The notes below the pieces were generated by a model that did not search any database, was not told the origin of the DNA, and saw nothing but the letters and a program-made list of their open reading frames with translations. This document shows, piece by piece, positions 1 to 8,233 of a stretch of DNA of 42,635 nt. Origin of the DNA: Flavobacteriales bacterium. Its GTDB lineage: Bacteria > Bacteroidota > Bacteroidia > Flavobacteriales_D > Sanyastnellaceae. The DNA lies in NCBI GenBank assembly GCA_029245065.1, contig JAQWQB010000080.1, forward strand, positions 1-42,635, read 5' to 3'. The position numbers were made by a program, and so were the translations under genes. Position 1 is the first letter of the stretch; each line of letters begins with the position of its first letter.

Positions 1-1361
1 GCTAATGGCGCCCACCAATCGATTGCGTTGAAAGCAGAATCCAAGCGATCAAAGTACGCGTCACTTCCCAAATACGCTTCAATACTATCGGAATTTTGAA
101 TGAAATCAAGCTCTTTTTCATTCAATTGAATTGGACGAATATCTTCCCAGTATGAGCTATCTCTTTCAAAAGCTTCGATATCATACTTCTGCACTTCTGC
201 GTTGAAAAACCCCGGCTTCATCGGTTGATTTACAACGAAGTTTTCTTGAAGCATTTCAACCTTTCCAAGCACTTTATCGGGCCCATCCTTGATGGTGTAT
301 GTAATTTCTCTTCGCACCGGAACAAAGACTCCTGGTTCTGCTTCGTTGTAGTTTTGAATGATTCGAAATCGCTCACAGAAAAGCATGGAATAAGGATCAA
401 TTTCCAAGTCTACTCCGTGCAACGCGTACGATTCACTTTCAATGAAAATGACCCCTTGAAACAAAGAAGAGGAGACGAAAAGTGGAGTCACACCTATTTC
501 ATAAATGAGCTTACCATCTTCATAAAAGCTTCCGAGGTAATCGTATTTGTAGCTCAACGCTGATTGATTGGCAATGGGACTCATCAGCGGTTTTGGCACC
601 TGTCCTTCGAAAGAAATCAGGTTGTCGTAAAAATCGAAATCGCCATTTTGAACGATGGTATAAATCAAATAAGGATTCGTAGCTCGGTCTGGGAGAGGAG
701 CAATGTCGTTGTCATCGATTTCGAAACTGACCGACAACGATTTCCCTAAGTAAGGCACCGTCCGTGCTTCTGCATCTCGTTGGGCGAAGATAATTTCCTT
801 GTACTTGCTTTGCCTTTTGTAGTGGAGTTTTCCAACGGTTTCAGTCAATATCAGATTTTGCTTGGTGAGGTTACTGGTCTCGGAAGGATCGTCTATGGCC
901 GCAAGTGAAGTATCTGGAAACTCCCTTTCGATGGTGACTTTAACATATTCATCAGAGGAATACGACTCTAGATTTCGCTTGAAAGTACCTCTTGCATCTC
1001 TCACTTTCGACATAATCTCCTTCGCCCTATCCTTGGTGTCACCAACTACTTCGGCAGCCATCAAGTCTGTCGCTGTTTTCGTCAACTGAACATCAACGGT
1101 CACTTTTGCTCCTGAAATTTTGACAGGAGCTTCTTTCGTCTCAAACCCCAAAAAACGAACTACTAAGACATGATTTCCTTCAGCTAATCGAATTTGGTAC
1201 TCGCCTTTTTGATTGGTTGCTACACCATAAGTGCTGTTTTCTAGATAAACACTAGCGTAAGGGAGAGGATTTCCTTCATGGTCAGTTACTTTTCCATTGA
1301 GAAGTTGAGCAGTGATTAGGTTGGAAAATAATACAGCTAGTATGGTTAGTAGGACGCGCAT
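1..1361 (-). CDS. DUF5686/carboxypeptidase regulatory-like domain protein, 3' end outside window
   Basis: The gene reads leftward from ATG at 1361 and stays open to base 1, so at least 453 residues are present and the C-terminus is missing. A signal peptide (MRVLLTILAVLFSNLITAQ) is followed by a CarboxypepD_reg-like beta-sandwich (about residues 20-105, with the family pattern LNGKVTDHEGNPLPYASVYLE). The rest resembles DUF5686, the long region typical of Bacteroidota envelope proteins that often end in an outer-membrane barrel. Its substrate is unknown. An alternative is a TonB-dependent-receptor relative, but no plug domain is visible in the part present. A TATATTCG box lies about 60 bases upstream. 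It is transcribed in the same direction as the UnbV protein upstream but separated from it by 208 bases. Confidence 0.85.
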   Translation of the reverse strand, partial: MRVLLTILAVLFSNLITAQLLNGKVTDHEGNPLPYASVYLENSTYGVATNQKGEYQIRLAEGNHVLVVRFLGFETKEAPVKISGAKVTVDVQLTKTATDLMAAEVVGDTKDRAKEIMSKVRDARGTFKRNLESYSSDEYVKVTIEREFPDTSLAAIDDPSETSNLTKQNLILTETVGKLHYKRQSKYKEIIFAQRDAEARTVPYLGKSLSVSFEIDDNDIAPLPDRATNPYLIYTIVQNGDFDFYDNLISFEGQVPKPLMSPIANQSALSYKYDYLGSFYEDGKLIYEIGVTPLFVSSSLFQGVIFIESESYALHGVDLEIDPYSMLFCERFRIIQNYNEAEPGVFVPVRREITYTIKDGPDKVLGKVEMLQENFVVNQPMKPGFFNAEVQKYDIEAFERDSSYWEDIRPIQLNEKELDFIQNSDSIEAYLGSDAYFDRLDSAFNAIDWWAPL

Positions 1362-1421
1362 GTTTCTGTGACGGTTAGCTCACATGGTAAGTTACACTGA
1401 AAGATGATGTTACTCTCAGAC

Positions 1422-1429
1422 CGAATATA
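1422..1429 (-). promoter_or_regulatory. possible -7 box upstream of DUF5686 gene
   Basis: On the minus strand this reads TATATTCG, one base from the Bacteroidota TAnnTTTG element. It lies about 60 bases before the start at 1361, in the largest intergenic gap (1362-1569), where I see nothing else. No well-spaced TTG was found upstream, so this is a weak call. Confidence 0.3.
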
Positions 1430-1569
1430 GGCCAATTGAACTAGTTACTCCACCACAAAAGGGTTCGAAAAGCGCACATCATGCAATACTTGTTGGTCTG
1501 TAAGCGTTTTCAACAAAACGAGAAGTGCTGCTTTGCACCAATAAGCCCATTCTTCTGCCTATTGAAATC

Positions 1570-4119
1570 TTAGCGGTGCAGCACGGAAAACACTTTACCA
1601 TTGAAATAGTATAGTCCATCGGCCAAGTCATCCACTGAAACAATCACCTTGGACTCATTGATATGAAGCCATTTGCAAATCGCTCCAGTACTGTTCACAA
1701 TGGGTACTGTGCTACCTATGATTCTCTGTGGACAGAAGATCGTTAGGTGAGACGACACAGGATTAGGGTACATCACAACTTGTTGTAATATTTCTTCAAC
1801 CCCAACAGGACAGCTGACTTCTTCCAACAAAACTTGACAGCCGTTGAAGTCTGTCACATGCAAATTGTAAATACCCTCATCCCCACTAAAATCTTCATTT
1901 TGAAAGCCATTAGACCATATCCATTGATATGGAGGAGTTCCTCCGAAGGTTGAAATATCAACGGCCATTTGCCCATCATTACAAGCTATATTTTCAATAA
2001 CTAGTTCAAGTTCGTTAGGCTGAAAAATCTCGAACTCAATCTCCGCTTCGCAGCCATTTTGATCTGTAACCAGTAACGCATAACTACCTACCAAAAGGCC
2101 ATCGGGGTCTTCTCCTTCCCAGTCGAAATTATACGGCGCAACCCCACCTGAAACCATGGCTTCGGCACTACCTGTTGCTTCGCCGAAGCACAATGCTGAT
2201 TCCGTTATCACTTCACCTTGCAAAGGATCTGGTTGTTGTAAGGCTACGGCAGATGTGAATACGCAACCAGTAACAGTGATGAGCTCACAATCGTGGTTTC
2301 CTGCAGCCAAAGAATCTGCTTCAATCCCCTGCTGACCGTCTGACCAATACACGTCAACTCCATCGTCTTCTATATCCAGGGAAATGGAACCATCTTCAGA
2401 TTCGAAACAAAGCGGGTGTACTATTTCTACAGTATACTGCGGCAACTCCTCGAAACTCACATTGACTTCATTCGAAGTGGCTGTGAAACCGAAAATATTG
2501 GTTACTGTGAGTGATACTTCCCCTTCTTCGTGCACCCAAAGTTGATTTAGATTTGAACCACTCATCCATTCCAACATTCCATCTTCGCCCAAGAACTCAA
2601 ATGAAATACTGTCGCCTTCACAAATCACCATGTCTTGATCTGGAACTATTTGGCACGAAAAAGTTTGTCCTTCAACAAGTTCAATTGACTGTCCTGATTG
2701 GATATTGTACAACTGATCAACAAAGCCAGAAGGCCATTCTACCGATAAACTATCTGCGTAAAGTGCATTTCCTAAACCAAAAATGAGGGTATTCGAGTTT
2801 TGCCCGAGGTAGTTTTCTCCACAGTACAATTGCTTCCTTTGAGTAGTTCCATCAACCCACGTGGTAACCACTGCGCCTATTCCCTGGCTGTTTGACACCG
2901 ACCCTTCTAAATGCAATTTAATCCACTGCTCCCCTGCTTGATTGCTGGTCCAAACTGCGGCATCTTGTGGTGCGAAATTATTCACGGCAATGTCTGGCCT
3001 TCCGTCGTTATTCCAATCCATTGTTGCCACTGAATAACTATCATTCATATCAAAGAAGAAAGTTGAAGTTGCCTGATTGGTAAAAAATTCTGAGCCGTTG
3101 TTTCTTAGGAATGGATTTGGCAATTGCGGACTCAAGTAATTGTTCTCGCAGACATACAGGTCTAAATCCATGTCCAAATCGGCATCGAACCAAGCAGCAC
3201 CCCATGTTAACATGCTCAACGTTACATTCGCATCGCTCGCAATATCTTCAAAGGAAGTTCCATTGTTCTTTAGCAAAGCGCAATGACCAATAGATGTATT
3301 GGTGATAAAAATATCTGACCAACCGTCGTTGTTGAAATCGCCAACGGATGCCGTCATAGCGTCCATTTCAGTAACAGCTGCGTTCCATTCTTCAGCAGAT
3401 TCTGTAAACGTTCCATCAGCATTGTTTAGGTAGAGTCGGTTGGGGTGTTCGAGGTCGTTGATGACATACAGATCTGGCCATAGATCGTTGTTGAAGTCTG
3501 CCCAGATGGATTGAAATGAGAGACTTATTCCATCGGAAACATTGGCCTCTAGCGTCACATCGGTGAAGGTTCCATCCCCATTGTTTTGATACAAATGGTT
3601 GTGCCAATCATAAGCATCTTCGTCCAAGTAAGTGTATATGTACGTGCATTCAAATAAATCAAGATCGCCATCCCGGTCATAATCTGCCCATGAACAACCG
3701 AAGGAAGAGACGTTGGTAAGGGGCAAACCAGACTCAAATGTCACATTATTGAAGGTGCCATTGTCATTTCGGTACAGCTTATTCGGGTGCAACGATTGGG
3801 TAAAGTAGAAGTCGAGATCGCCATCGTTGTCGTAATCTAGCCAGATAGGATGCTTCGTGTTATCGTCTACTTCAAAACCAAAATCTACGAGTTGCGCGAG
3901 ACCATTTACATTTCTGTAAGTGACAATTTGATCATCTGTGGCGAAGGTCAGGTCGTCTGCTCCATCTTGATTAAAGTCAACACATGAAGTACCAGCCCCG
4001 TGTTCGTTGTTGTCGTTCACAGCGGTAATTCCCAATTGCTGGGCAATGTTGTTGTAAGATTGAGCATGAACGACAGTACCTACAATGAGCAGAAGCCCAA
4101 TGACGGTGTAGCGAGTCAT
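1570..4119 (-). CDS. T9SS-secreted FG-GAP/VCBS repeat protein with UnbV and SprB-type repeats
   Basis: This 849-residue exported protein starts with a signal peptide (residues 1-20, ending VVHAQ). Residues about 45-400 hold at least six FG-GAP/VCBS calcium-loop repeats, seen as FNQDGADDLTF, YDNDGDLDFYF, YDRDGDLDLFE, FNNDGWSDIFI and WNNDGRPDIAV. An ASPIC/UnbV domain follows (about 410-480, with SVEWPSGFVDQ). Residues about 570-720 contain two SprB-like repeats (PLCFESEDGSI, ALCFGEATGSA). The C-terminal ~70 residues, from MYPNPVSSHL to the end, form a type A T9SS sorting domain, so the protein is probably exported by the gliding/T9SS machinery and surface-attached. A beta-propeller adhesin-like role is inferred from the family. 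No enzymatic motif is visible. Confidence 0.92.
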   Translation of the reverse strand: MTRYTVIGLLLIVGTVVHAQSYNNIAQQLGITAVNDNNEHGAGTSCVDFNQDGADDLTFATDDQIVTYRNVNGLAQLVDFGFEVDDNTKHPIWLDYDNDGDLDFYFTQSLHPNKLYRNDNGTFNNVTFESGLPLTNVSSFGCSWADYDRDGDLDLFECTYIYTYLDEDAYDWHNHLYQNNGDGTFTDVTLEANVSDGISLSFQSIWADFNNDLWPDLYVINDLEHPNRLYLNNADGTFTESAEEWNAAVTEMDAMTASVGDFNNDGWSDIFITNTSIGHCALLKNNGTSFEDIASDANVTLSMLTWGAAWFDADLDMDLDLYVCENNYLSPQLPNPFLRNNGSEFFTNQATSTFFFDMNDSYSVATMDWNNDGRPDIAVNNFAPQDAAVWTSNQAGEQWIKLHLEGSVSNSQGIGAVVTTWVDGTTQRKQLYCGENYLGQNSNTLIFGLGNALYADSLSVEWPSGFVDQLYNIQSGQSIELVEGQTFSCQIVPDQDMVICEGDSISFEFLGEDGMLEWMSGSNLNQLWVHEEGEVSLTVTNIFGFTATSNEVNVSFEELPQYTVEIVHPLCFESEDGSISLDIEDDGVDVYWSDGQQGIEADSLAAGNHDCELITVTGCVFTSAVALQQPDPLQGEVITESALCFGEATGSAEAMVSGGVAPYNFDWEGEDPDGLLVGSYALLVTDQNGCEAEIEFEIFQPNELELVIENIACNDGQMAVDISTFGGTPPYQWIWSNGFQNEDFSGDEGIYNLHVTDFNGCQVLLEEVSCPVGVEEILQQVVMYPNPVSSHLTIFCPQRIIGSTVPIVNSTGAICKWLHINESKVIVSVDDLADGLYYFNGKVFSVLHR

Positions 4120-4169
4120 GATTAAGGTTTATGACCTTGAAAGTAAGAAATTTACGGGAGAGATTTCCG

Positions 4170-4451
4170 TTAATCTTTGACAGGGCGGTTTTCGACACGA
4201 GTGAATTTGATCCAACCCAGCTCTACTTTCACCTCGGTGGAAACGGTCTCCTTCTCATCAGAACCAATGTTAAGACGCGTTCCGAGTTCTTTCGTAAGCT
4301 TCCCGCCTACATATCCCATGACATCCCAAAATCCGGTGACTTTTTCTGTTTGCACGGGTTCATTCGTGGCTGTAGAATCTGAAGCAGCAGTTTGTGCTTG
4401 CGCAGCGCATGTGCACACAACTAGAGCAATCAAAATCAGCAGTTTCTTCAT
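4170..4451 (-). CDS. small exported protein of unknown function
   Basis: The open frame extends upstream to 4544, but I place the start at ATG 4451 because it gives a clean signal peptide (MKKLLILIALVVCTCAAQAQ) and a box lies upstream of it. The mature part is only about 73 residues: a Thr/Ser-rich stretch, a short glycine-containing hydrophobic segment (GFWDVMGYVGGKL) and a charged, beta-like C-terminus (STEVKVELGWIKFTRV). I do not recognise a family. It lies just downstream of the divergent DUF3667 region and upstream of the UnbV gene in the same direction. The signal peptide makes a periplasmic or outer-membrane location likely. Confidence 0.7.
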   Translation of the reverse strand: MKKLLILIALVVCTCAAQAQTAASDSTATNEPVQTEKVTGFWDVMGYVGGKLTKELGTRLNIGSDEKETVSTEVKVELGWIKFTRVENRPVKD

Positions 4452-4472
4452 GGTGGTCTTATTCAAGACGAT

Positions 4473-4480
4473 TAAAGATA
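4473..4480 (-). promoter_or_regulatory. -7-like box for the small exported protein
   Basis: On the minus strand this reads TATCTTTA, one base from TAnnTTTG, 21 bases before ATG 4451. It supports the short start over the longer open frame beginning at 4544, because the longer start would lie upstream of the promoter. Confidence 0.4.
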
Positions 4481-4553
4481 TAGGTACGTTACAGAAAAGG
4501 GAGAAGTCTCTTGCATCTTTTGAGGCAACGAGGAATTTTTTCATTCAAAATCC

Positions 4554-4561
4554 TATATTCA
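4554..4561 (+). promoter_or_regulatory. -7-like box before the DUF3667 gene
   Basis: TATATTCA resembles TAnnTTTG and lies exactly 4 bases before GTG 4566. That GTG is in frame with the DUF3667 reading frame but meets TAA at its third codon (4572-4574). The spacing matches the other leaderless candidates in this window. Confidence 0.4.
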
Positions 4562-4589
4562 CCGTGTGAGTTAAAAAGCTACACATTGT

Positions 4590-5303
4590 TTGAATTGTGG
4601 CTCTCCATTGAGAGCACAGGACCAGTACTGTTCTCATTGTGGACAAGAAACCCGCAATACGACGGAGTCTTTTGGTGAGTTCCTCAAGCATTTTTTAAGT
4701 GACTATTTCACCTTTGACAGTAAAATTCTTCGAAGTTTCAAACCGTTGCTATTCCGTCCCGGGTTTTTGACCAACGAATTTCTTCAAGGAAAGCGGGTAA
4801 CATACATTCCGCCATTACGGATGTACATTTTCATTTCGATTGTGTTCTTTCTTGCCTTGTCTTTGTTGGGTGGTAACGAAAACGAACTTGCTTCTGAACA
4901 AGCCTTTTGGGATCAATTTTTTGGGGCCTATTTACCCAAAGTATTCTTTATCCTTCTACCTATTTTCGCCTTCTTGCTTTGGCTTCTTTACATCCGTCGT
5001 AAATCGTCTTTTATTAGGCATTTCGTTTTCGCCCTGCATTTTCACAGTTTTCTGTTCATCGTAACCCTCTTCTACCTCCTCTTGAGTGAGCTCTTGGCTC
5101 AGTTCAATTTGATTGGAATCAACCAAGTTGTTTCGTCCATATTGGTTCTTGTCTTCATGGTTTATCTTTTCTTCGGAATGCGCACAAGTTATAGTCAGGG
5201 AATAGGGAAAACACTTCTTAAATTCTTTCTTTTAATACTTTCATACGGAGGGGTTCTATTCTTATTCACCGCTGCTACACTTCTTTTCTTGAGCCAGTCT
5301 TGA
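4590..5303 (+). CDS. DUF3667 zinc-ribbon membrane protein; start uncertain
   Basis: This is about 237 residues from TTG 4590. The N-terminus is a zinc ribbon followed by a DUF3667-type conserved segment (FLSDYFTFDSKILRSFKPLL, then RPGFLTNEFLQGKR) and about four to five hydrophobic helices. The function of the family is unknown. The zinc ribbon should be C-LN-C-x10-C-SH-C, but its first Cys is the TGT at 4587-4589, just before the only downstream start codon, TTG. Upstream in frame are codons for K-A-T-H, then TAA at 4572, then AGT and GTG 4566. The original start was therefore probably GTG 4566, and the gene now carries a nonsense codon, a sequencing error or an unusual start. The rest of the frame is intact, so it may still be expressed from TTG. 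Confidence 0.75.
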   Translation: MNCGSPLRAQDQYCSHCGQETRNTTESFGEFLKHFLSDYFTFDSKILRSFKPLLFRPGFLTNEFLQGKRVTYIPPLRMYIFISIVFFLALSLLGGNENELASEQAFWDQFFGAYLPKVFFILLPIFAFLLWLLYIRRKSSFIRHFVFALHFHSFLFIVTLFYLLLSELLAQFNLIGINQVVSSILVLVFMVYLFFGMRTSYSQGIGKTLLKFFLLILSYGGVLFLFTAATLLFLSQS

Positions 5304-5344
5304 GATCCAAAAAGAGTGGTTTCAAGGGATCCATCTTGATTGCT

Positions 5345-5352
5345 TAAATTCG
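5345..5352 (+). promoter_or_regulatory. possible -7 box before the AlaDH-like gene
   Basis: TAAATTCG is one base from TAnnTTTG, 18 bases before ATG 5371. No convincing TTG at -33 was found. The 67-base gap after the DUF3667 gene makes a separate promoter plausible. Confidence 0.3.
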
Positions 5353-5370
5353 CTGCACCAAAAGCCAATT

Positions 5371-6585
5371 ATGAGTACTGTCAAGATCGGAGTTATACGC
5401 GAAGGGAAGAACCCACCAGATAAACGAGTTCCATTATCACCTCAGCAATGTTTGGATGCAATGAATGCCTACCCAAACTTGGAGATTGTTGTACAACCTA
5501 GCCCTATCCGTAAATTTCGCGACAAGGAATATTCCGCTCTTGGTATCCGATTGGAGGAAGATTTGAGTGGGTGTGACATTCTCATTGGGGTGAAGGAAGT
5601 TCCAATGGACATGCTGATTCCCAATAAGACGTACCTCTTCTTCTCTCATACGTTTAAGTTACAGCCTTACAACGCTAAATTGCTCAAGACGGTGCTCGAC
5701 AAGAAAATTCGTTTGATTGATTACGAAGTGCTTAAGGCGAAAGGCAAACGCCTCATTGGTTTTGGAAGGTATGCCGGAATCGTTGGCTGCTACAATGGGT
5801 TTCGAACCTTTGGAATTAAGCATGGGCTCTATCAATTGAAGCCAGCCAACCAGTGCGAAGACCGAAAGGAAATGGAGGCTGAATTGGACAAGGTGCAACT
5901 ACCTGGCAATGCTAAAATTGTTCTCACTGGTTTTGGACGAGTTGGACATGGAGCGCGCGAGATTATATCGCTTCTACCAATCGAAGAGGTATCGAAAGAA
6001 GCTTTTGCGGAACATGAGTTTGAACACCCTGTTTTCACCCACCTCAATACTGAAGACTACAACGAACGCGTTGCTGATCAAGGCTTCGATAAAAAAGAGT
6101 TTTACGCTGGCGAAGGCGAATATAGAAGCAGCTTTGATCGCTATTCATCGCAAGCCGACATGTACATTGCCTGTCATTATTGGTCAGAAGGATCTCCTTT
6201 CATTTTCACACGAGAGGACATGAAAAAGGACGATTGGCGCATCAGTACTGTTGCAGACATTAGTTGCGACATCGATGGACCAGTTGCCTGTACCATTCGT
6301 CCGTCTACGATTGCAGACCCGATTTACGGATATGACCCTACTTCTGAGACTGAAACGGTTTTCACTTCTCCTACAGCAATTGCAGTTATGGCCGTTGATA
6401 ACCTTCCATGTGAATTGCCTAAAGATGCGAGTGAAGACTTTGGAAACGAATTGACAACTCACATTTTACCGTTATTGGTGAACGGGGATCAGGATGACAT
6501 TCTTGAAAAAGCATCGGAAACCACCTTGGAAGGAGAACTAGGACAGCACTTTAAGTACCTTGAAGACTACGTAGCGAACGCTTAA
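5371..6585 (+). CDS. alanine dehydrogenase/saccharopine dehydrogenase-like NAD(P) enzyme
   Basis: At 404 residues this matches the AlaDH/PNT N-terminal family: VKIGVIREGKNPPDKRVPLSP at the N-terminus gives the family's Arg and Lys substrate-binding pattern. A Rossmann segment follows (KIVLTGFGRVGHGA, about residues 181-194). The C-terminal part (VADISCDIDGPVACTIRPSTI, then FTSPTAIAVMAVDNLPCELP) resembles eukaryote-type lysine-forming saccharopine dehydrogenase (Lys1) more than classic alanine dehydrogenase, which lacks the long insert at about 200-260. The likely reaction is NAD-linked oxidative deamination or cleavage of an amino acid or saccharopine. The exact substrate cannot be decided from sequence, and no lysine-pathway gene lies beside it. 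It converges on the TonB-like gene with only 2 bases between their ends. Confidence 0.8.
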   Translation: MSTVKIGVIREGKNPPDKRVPLSPQQCLDAMNAYPNLEIVVQPSPIRKFRDKEYSALGIRLEEDLSGCDILIGVKEVPMDMLIPNKTYLFFSHTFKLQPYNAKLLKTVLDKKIRLIDYEVLKAKGKRLIGFGRYAGIVGCYNGFRTFGIKHGLYQLKPANQCEDRKEMEAELDKVQLPGNAKIVLTGFGRVGHGAREIISLLPIEEVSKEAFAEHEFEHPVFTHLNTEDYNERVADQGFDKKEFYAGEGEYRSSFDRYSSQADMYIACHYWSEGSPFIFTREDMKKDDWRISTVADISCDIDGPVACTIRPSTIADPIYGYDPTSETETVFTSPTAIAVMAVDNLPCELPKDASEDFGNELTTHILPLLVNGDQDDILEKASETTLEGELGQHFKYLEDYVANA

Positions 6586-6587
6586 GT

Positions 6588-7325
6588 CTACTGGGGAATA
6601 AACCGGTAAGTGATGGTTCCTGGTGAACTCTTTGGAGCATCAGATTTGATGAAAAAAACCGACTTTTTCGCACTTGAAAGTGCCTCTTCAAGAAGGCAAG
6701 AAGATGATATGGAAGAAACACTTTCATTGATTTCAGCCGAAGCAACTTGACCACTAGGGCTTACCAAAATGGCCACAACGACCACTCCGCCGTCTTTGCA
6801 TTTGTAGCCTGGAACATCAATTTTTCGCGCCTCTCTACCTGGAACATCGTATTCAGCTGTTACACTGCCATTGTATGATTTACCATAGTATTCGTACGAC
6901 TCAGTTGGAATTCTTGGGTCGTCTGTATCGGTGGGAGACGTTTGAGTAGTATCTTGGTTTGCCTCTCTTTTTCGTCGTTCTTCCTCCAACGCTTCCTGAA
7001 CACGTTTTTCGTAATCCTTCAGATCTTCATCTACCCCACGCTCCATATCTTTTAGCTGACTACTCGAGAAGCTTCTTCGTTCATTTGATCTTTCGGTGTT
7101 GGCATCAGCAGTGAGGTTGGCAATTTGCTTTTCAATGCGTTCTGCCATGACTTCTTCCAACGACTTCTCTTCAAGTTCTTCAACTTCTGTGGTAAAATCT
7201 ACTTCAATGTATTCGTCGGTATCTGCAGGAGAATAGATGGGCGTGAATGTCATTGCCAACAGGACAATTACATGAATAGCCAGTGCTCCAATGATACCAA
7301 TGTATATGTATTGATTGCTCTTCAC
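6588..7325 (-). CDS. TonB-like energy transducer protein
   Basis: This 245-residue protein starts at GTG 7325; the next in-frame codons upstream are GAC and then a TAA stop, so no other start is available. A single N-terminal membrane helix (about 9-28, IGIIGALAIHVIVLLAMTF) is followed by an acidic, Glu/Arg-rich probable coiled coil (about 45-125). A C-terminal domain (about 175-245, VVVAILVSPSGQVASAEI, ending TITYRF) resembles the TonB C-terminal fold. The usual proline-rich spacer is absent. TonB proteins pass proton-motive energy from ExbB/ExbD to outer-membrane receptors, but no exbBD is present here. It lies 29 bases downstream of the GIN lipoprotein gene, so co-transcription is likely. 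Confidence 0.72.
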   Translation of the reverse strand: MKSNQYIYIGIIGALAIHVIVLLAMTFTPIYSPADTDEYIEVDFTTEVEELEEKSLEEVMAERIEKQIANLTADANTERSNERRSFSSSQLKDMERGVDEDLKDYEKRVQEALEEERRKREANQDTTQTSPTDTDDPRIPTESYEYYGKSYNGSVTAEYDVPGREARKIDVPGYKCKDGGVVVVAILVSPSGQVASAEINESVSSISSSCLLEEALSSAKKSVFFIKSDAPKSSPGTITYRFIPQ

Positions 7326-7354
7326 GTCTTATTTAACGCATCAATTATGCCGAA

Positions 7355-8065
7355 TTAATTCAAGCGTTGTACACTTCCTGAACCGTTTACCGACTGTTCG
7401 ATTTCTTGTGGATTCCCAGCATATTTTACGGACCCACTTCCACTAAGTTCTATTCCAAGCACATCCGAAACACTTACGGAAACATTTCCGCTTCCGTCAT
7501 TGCTGACTTCAACTTGAGAAGCTCTTGTTTCAAGGGTATTTACCTCTCCACTGCCGTCCAACAAGATTTCCAACTCTTGCGTTTCTCCCAACAATCGAAT
7601 ATCGCCTGAACCATCATTTTCAACTTTCACCAATGGAGCTTTCACTTTGATGGTCATATCTCCTGATCCATCTCCTTGAATTTTCATGCGATCTGCTTTG
7701 AGCGTATTCGCTGTTTTGATAGAGCCTGAGCCTTCATTCACAATCTTCGTCACACCATTGGTGATGATCTCAATTCTCACTGGTGTAGAAGGAGAAATAT
7801 TTTCGGTAGACTCTACAATTAGGCGCGACCCTTCCACCCGAGTTGAAATAAATGGAAGCAGGTTCTCTTGCGCGTTGACAACAACCTTGTTTTGGTCTGA
7901 AAGTAGCGCTTGACGAACGGTTACATCAAAAGAAGAGTTCAAGTAAATGACATCATAATCTTCTACCGTTCTTCTTTCATCAATTGGGTTTCCAACCCCT
8001 TCTATGCTATTTCCACAACCAGCGAAAAGTGAAATAGCTAAAAATGCAATTGCAAGATGTTTCAT
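7355..8065 (-). CDS. GIN-domain (DUF2807) lipoprotein
   Basis: This 236-residue protein has a lipobox (LFAGC, Cys17), so it should be lipid-anchored. The rest is a head-GIN/DUF2807 domain, visible as recurrent GSGS, GDGSG, NDGSG and LDGSGE turns at roughly 20-residue spacing, each turn ending a beta-helix rung. Family members are described as putative autotransporter-adhesin-like, but their role is not established. ATG 8065 is preceded, after exactly 4 bases, by TACCTTTG, which points to a leaderless mRNA. The TonB-like gene follows on the same strand. Confidence 0.88.
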   Translation of the reverse strand: MKHLAIAFLAISLFAGCGNSIEGVGNPIDERRTVEDYDVIYLNSSFDVTVRQALLSDQNKVVVNAQENLLPFISTRVEGSRLIVESTENISPSTPVRIEIITNGVTKIVNEGSGSIKTANTLKADRMKIQGDGSGDMTIKVKAPLVKVENDGSGDIRLLGETQELEILLDGSGEVNTLETRASQVEVSNDGSGNVSVSVSDVLGIELSGSGSVKYAGNPQEIEQSVNGSGSVQRLN

Positions 8066-8069
8066 GTAC

Positions 8070-8077
8070 CAAAGGTA
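8070..8077 (-). promoter_or_regulatory. exact TAnnTTTG box, 4 nt before the GIN lipoprotein ATG
   Basis: The minus strand reads TACCTTTG, then GTAC, then the start codon at 8065. No well-spaced TTG was found upstream. The spacing puts the expected transcription start at or next to the A of ATG. Confidence 0.6.
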
Positions 8078-8233
8078 ACAGTGTTCTTGGATTTATATCG
8101 GCTACTCGCTTACAATATGACCTTGAAAGAGTGTAACAAACTTGTTAATGAGACGTTAAACTCCCATTAACAATTGCTGCTTGGACAAATTTTAAGTACT
8201 TTGAGCACTGTATTATTCAAGAAATTTAAACCG

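Noticed and set aside
225..1089. Plus-strand open frames of 61-112 codons
   Set aside because: They lie opposite the strong DUF5686 reading frame, which carries a signal peptide and family motifs. The plus-strand products have no recognisable domain.
1362..1569. Search for a tRNA, small RNA or missed gene in the largest gap
   Set aside because: I found no cloverleaf, strong hairpin or coding frame with a family match, only a weak promoter box.
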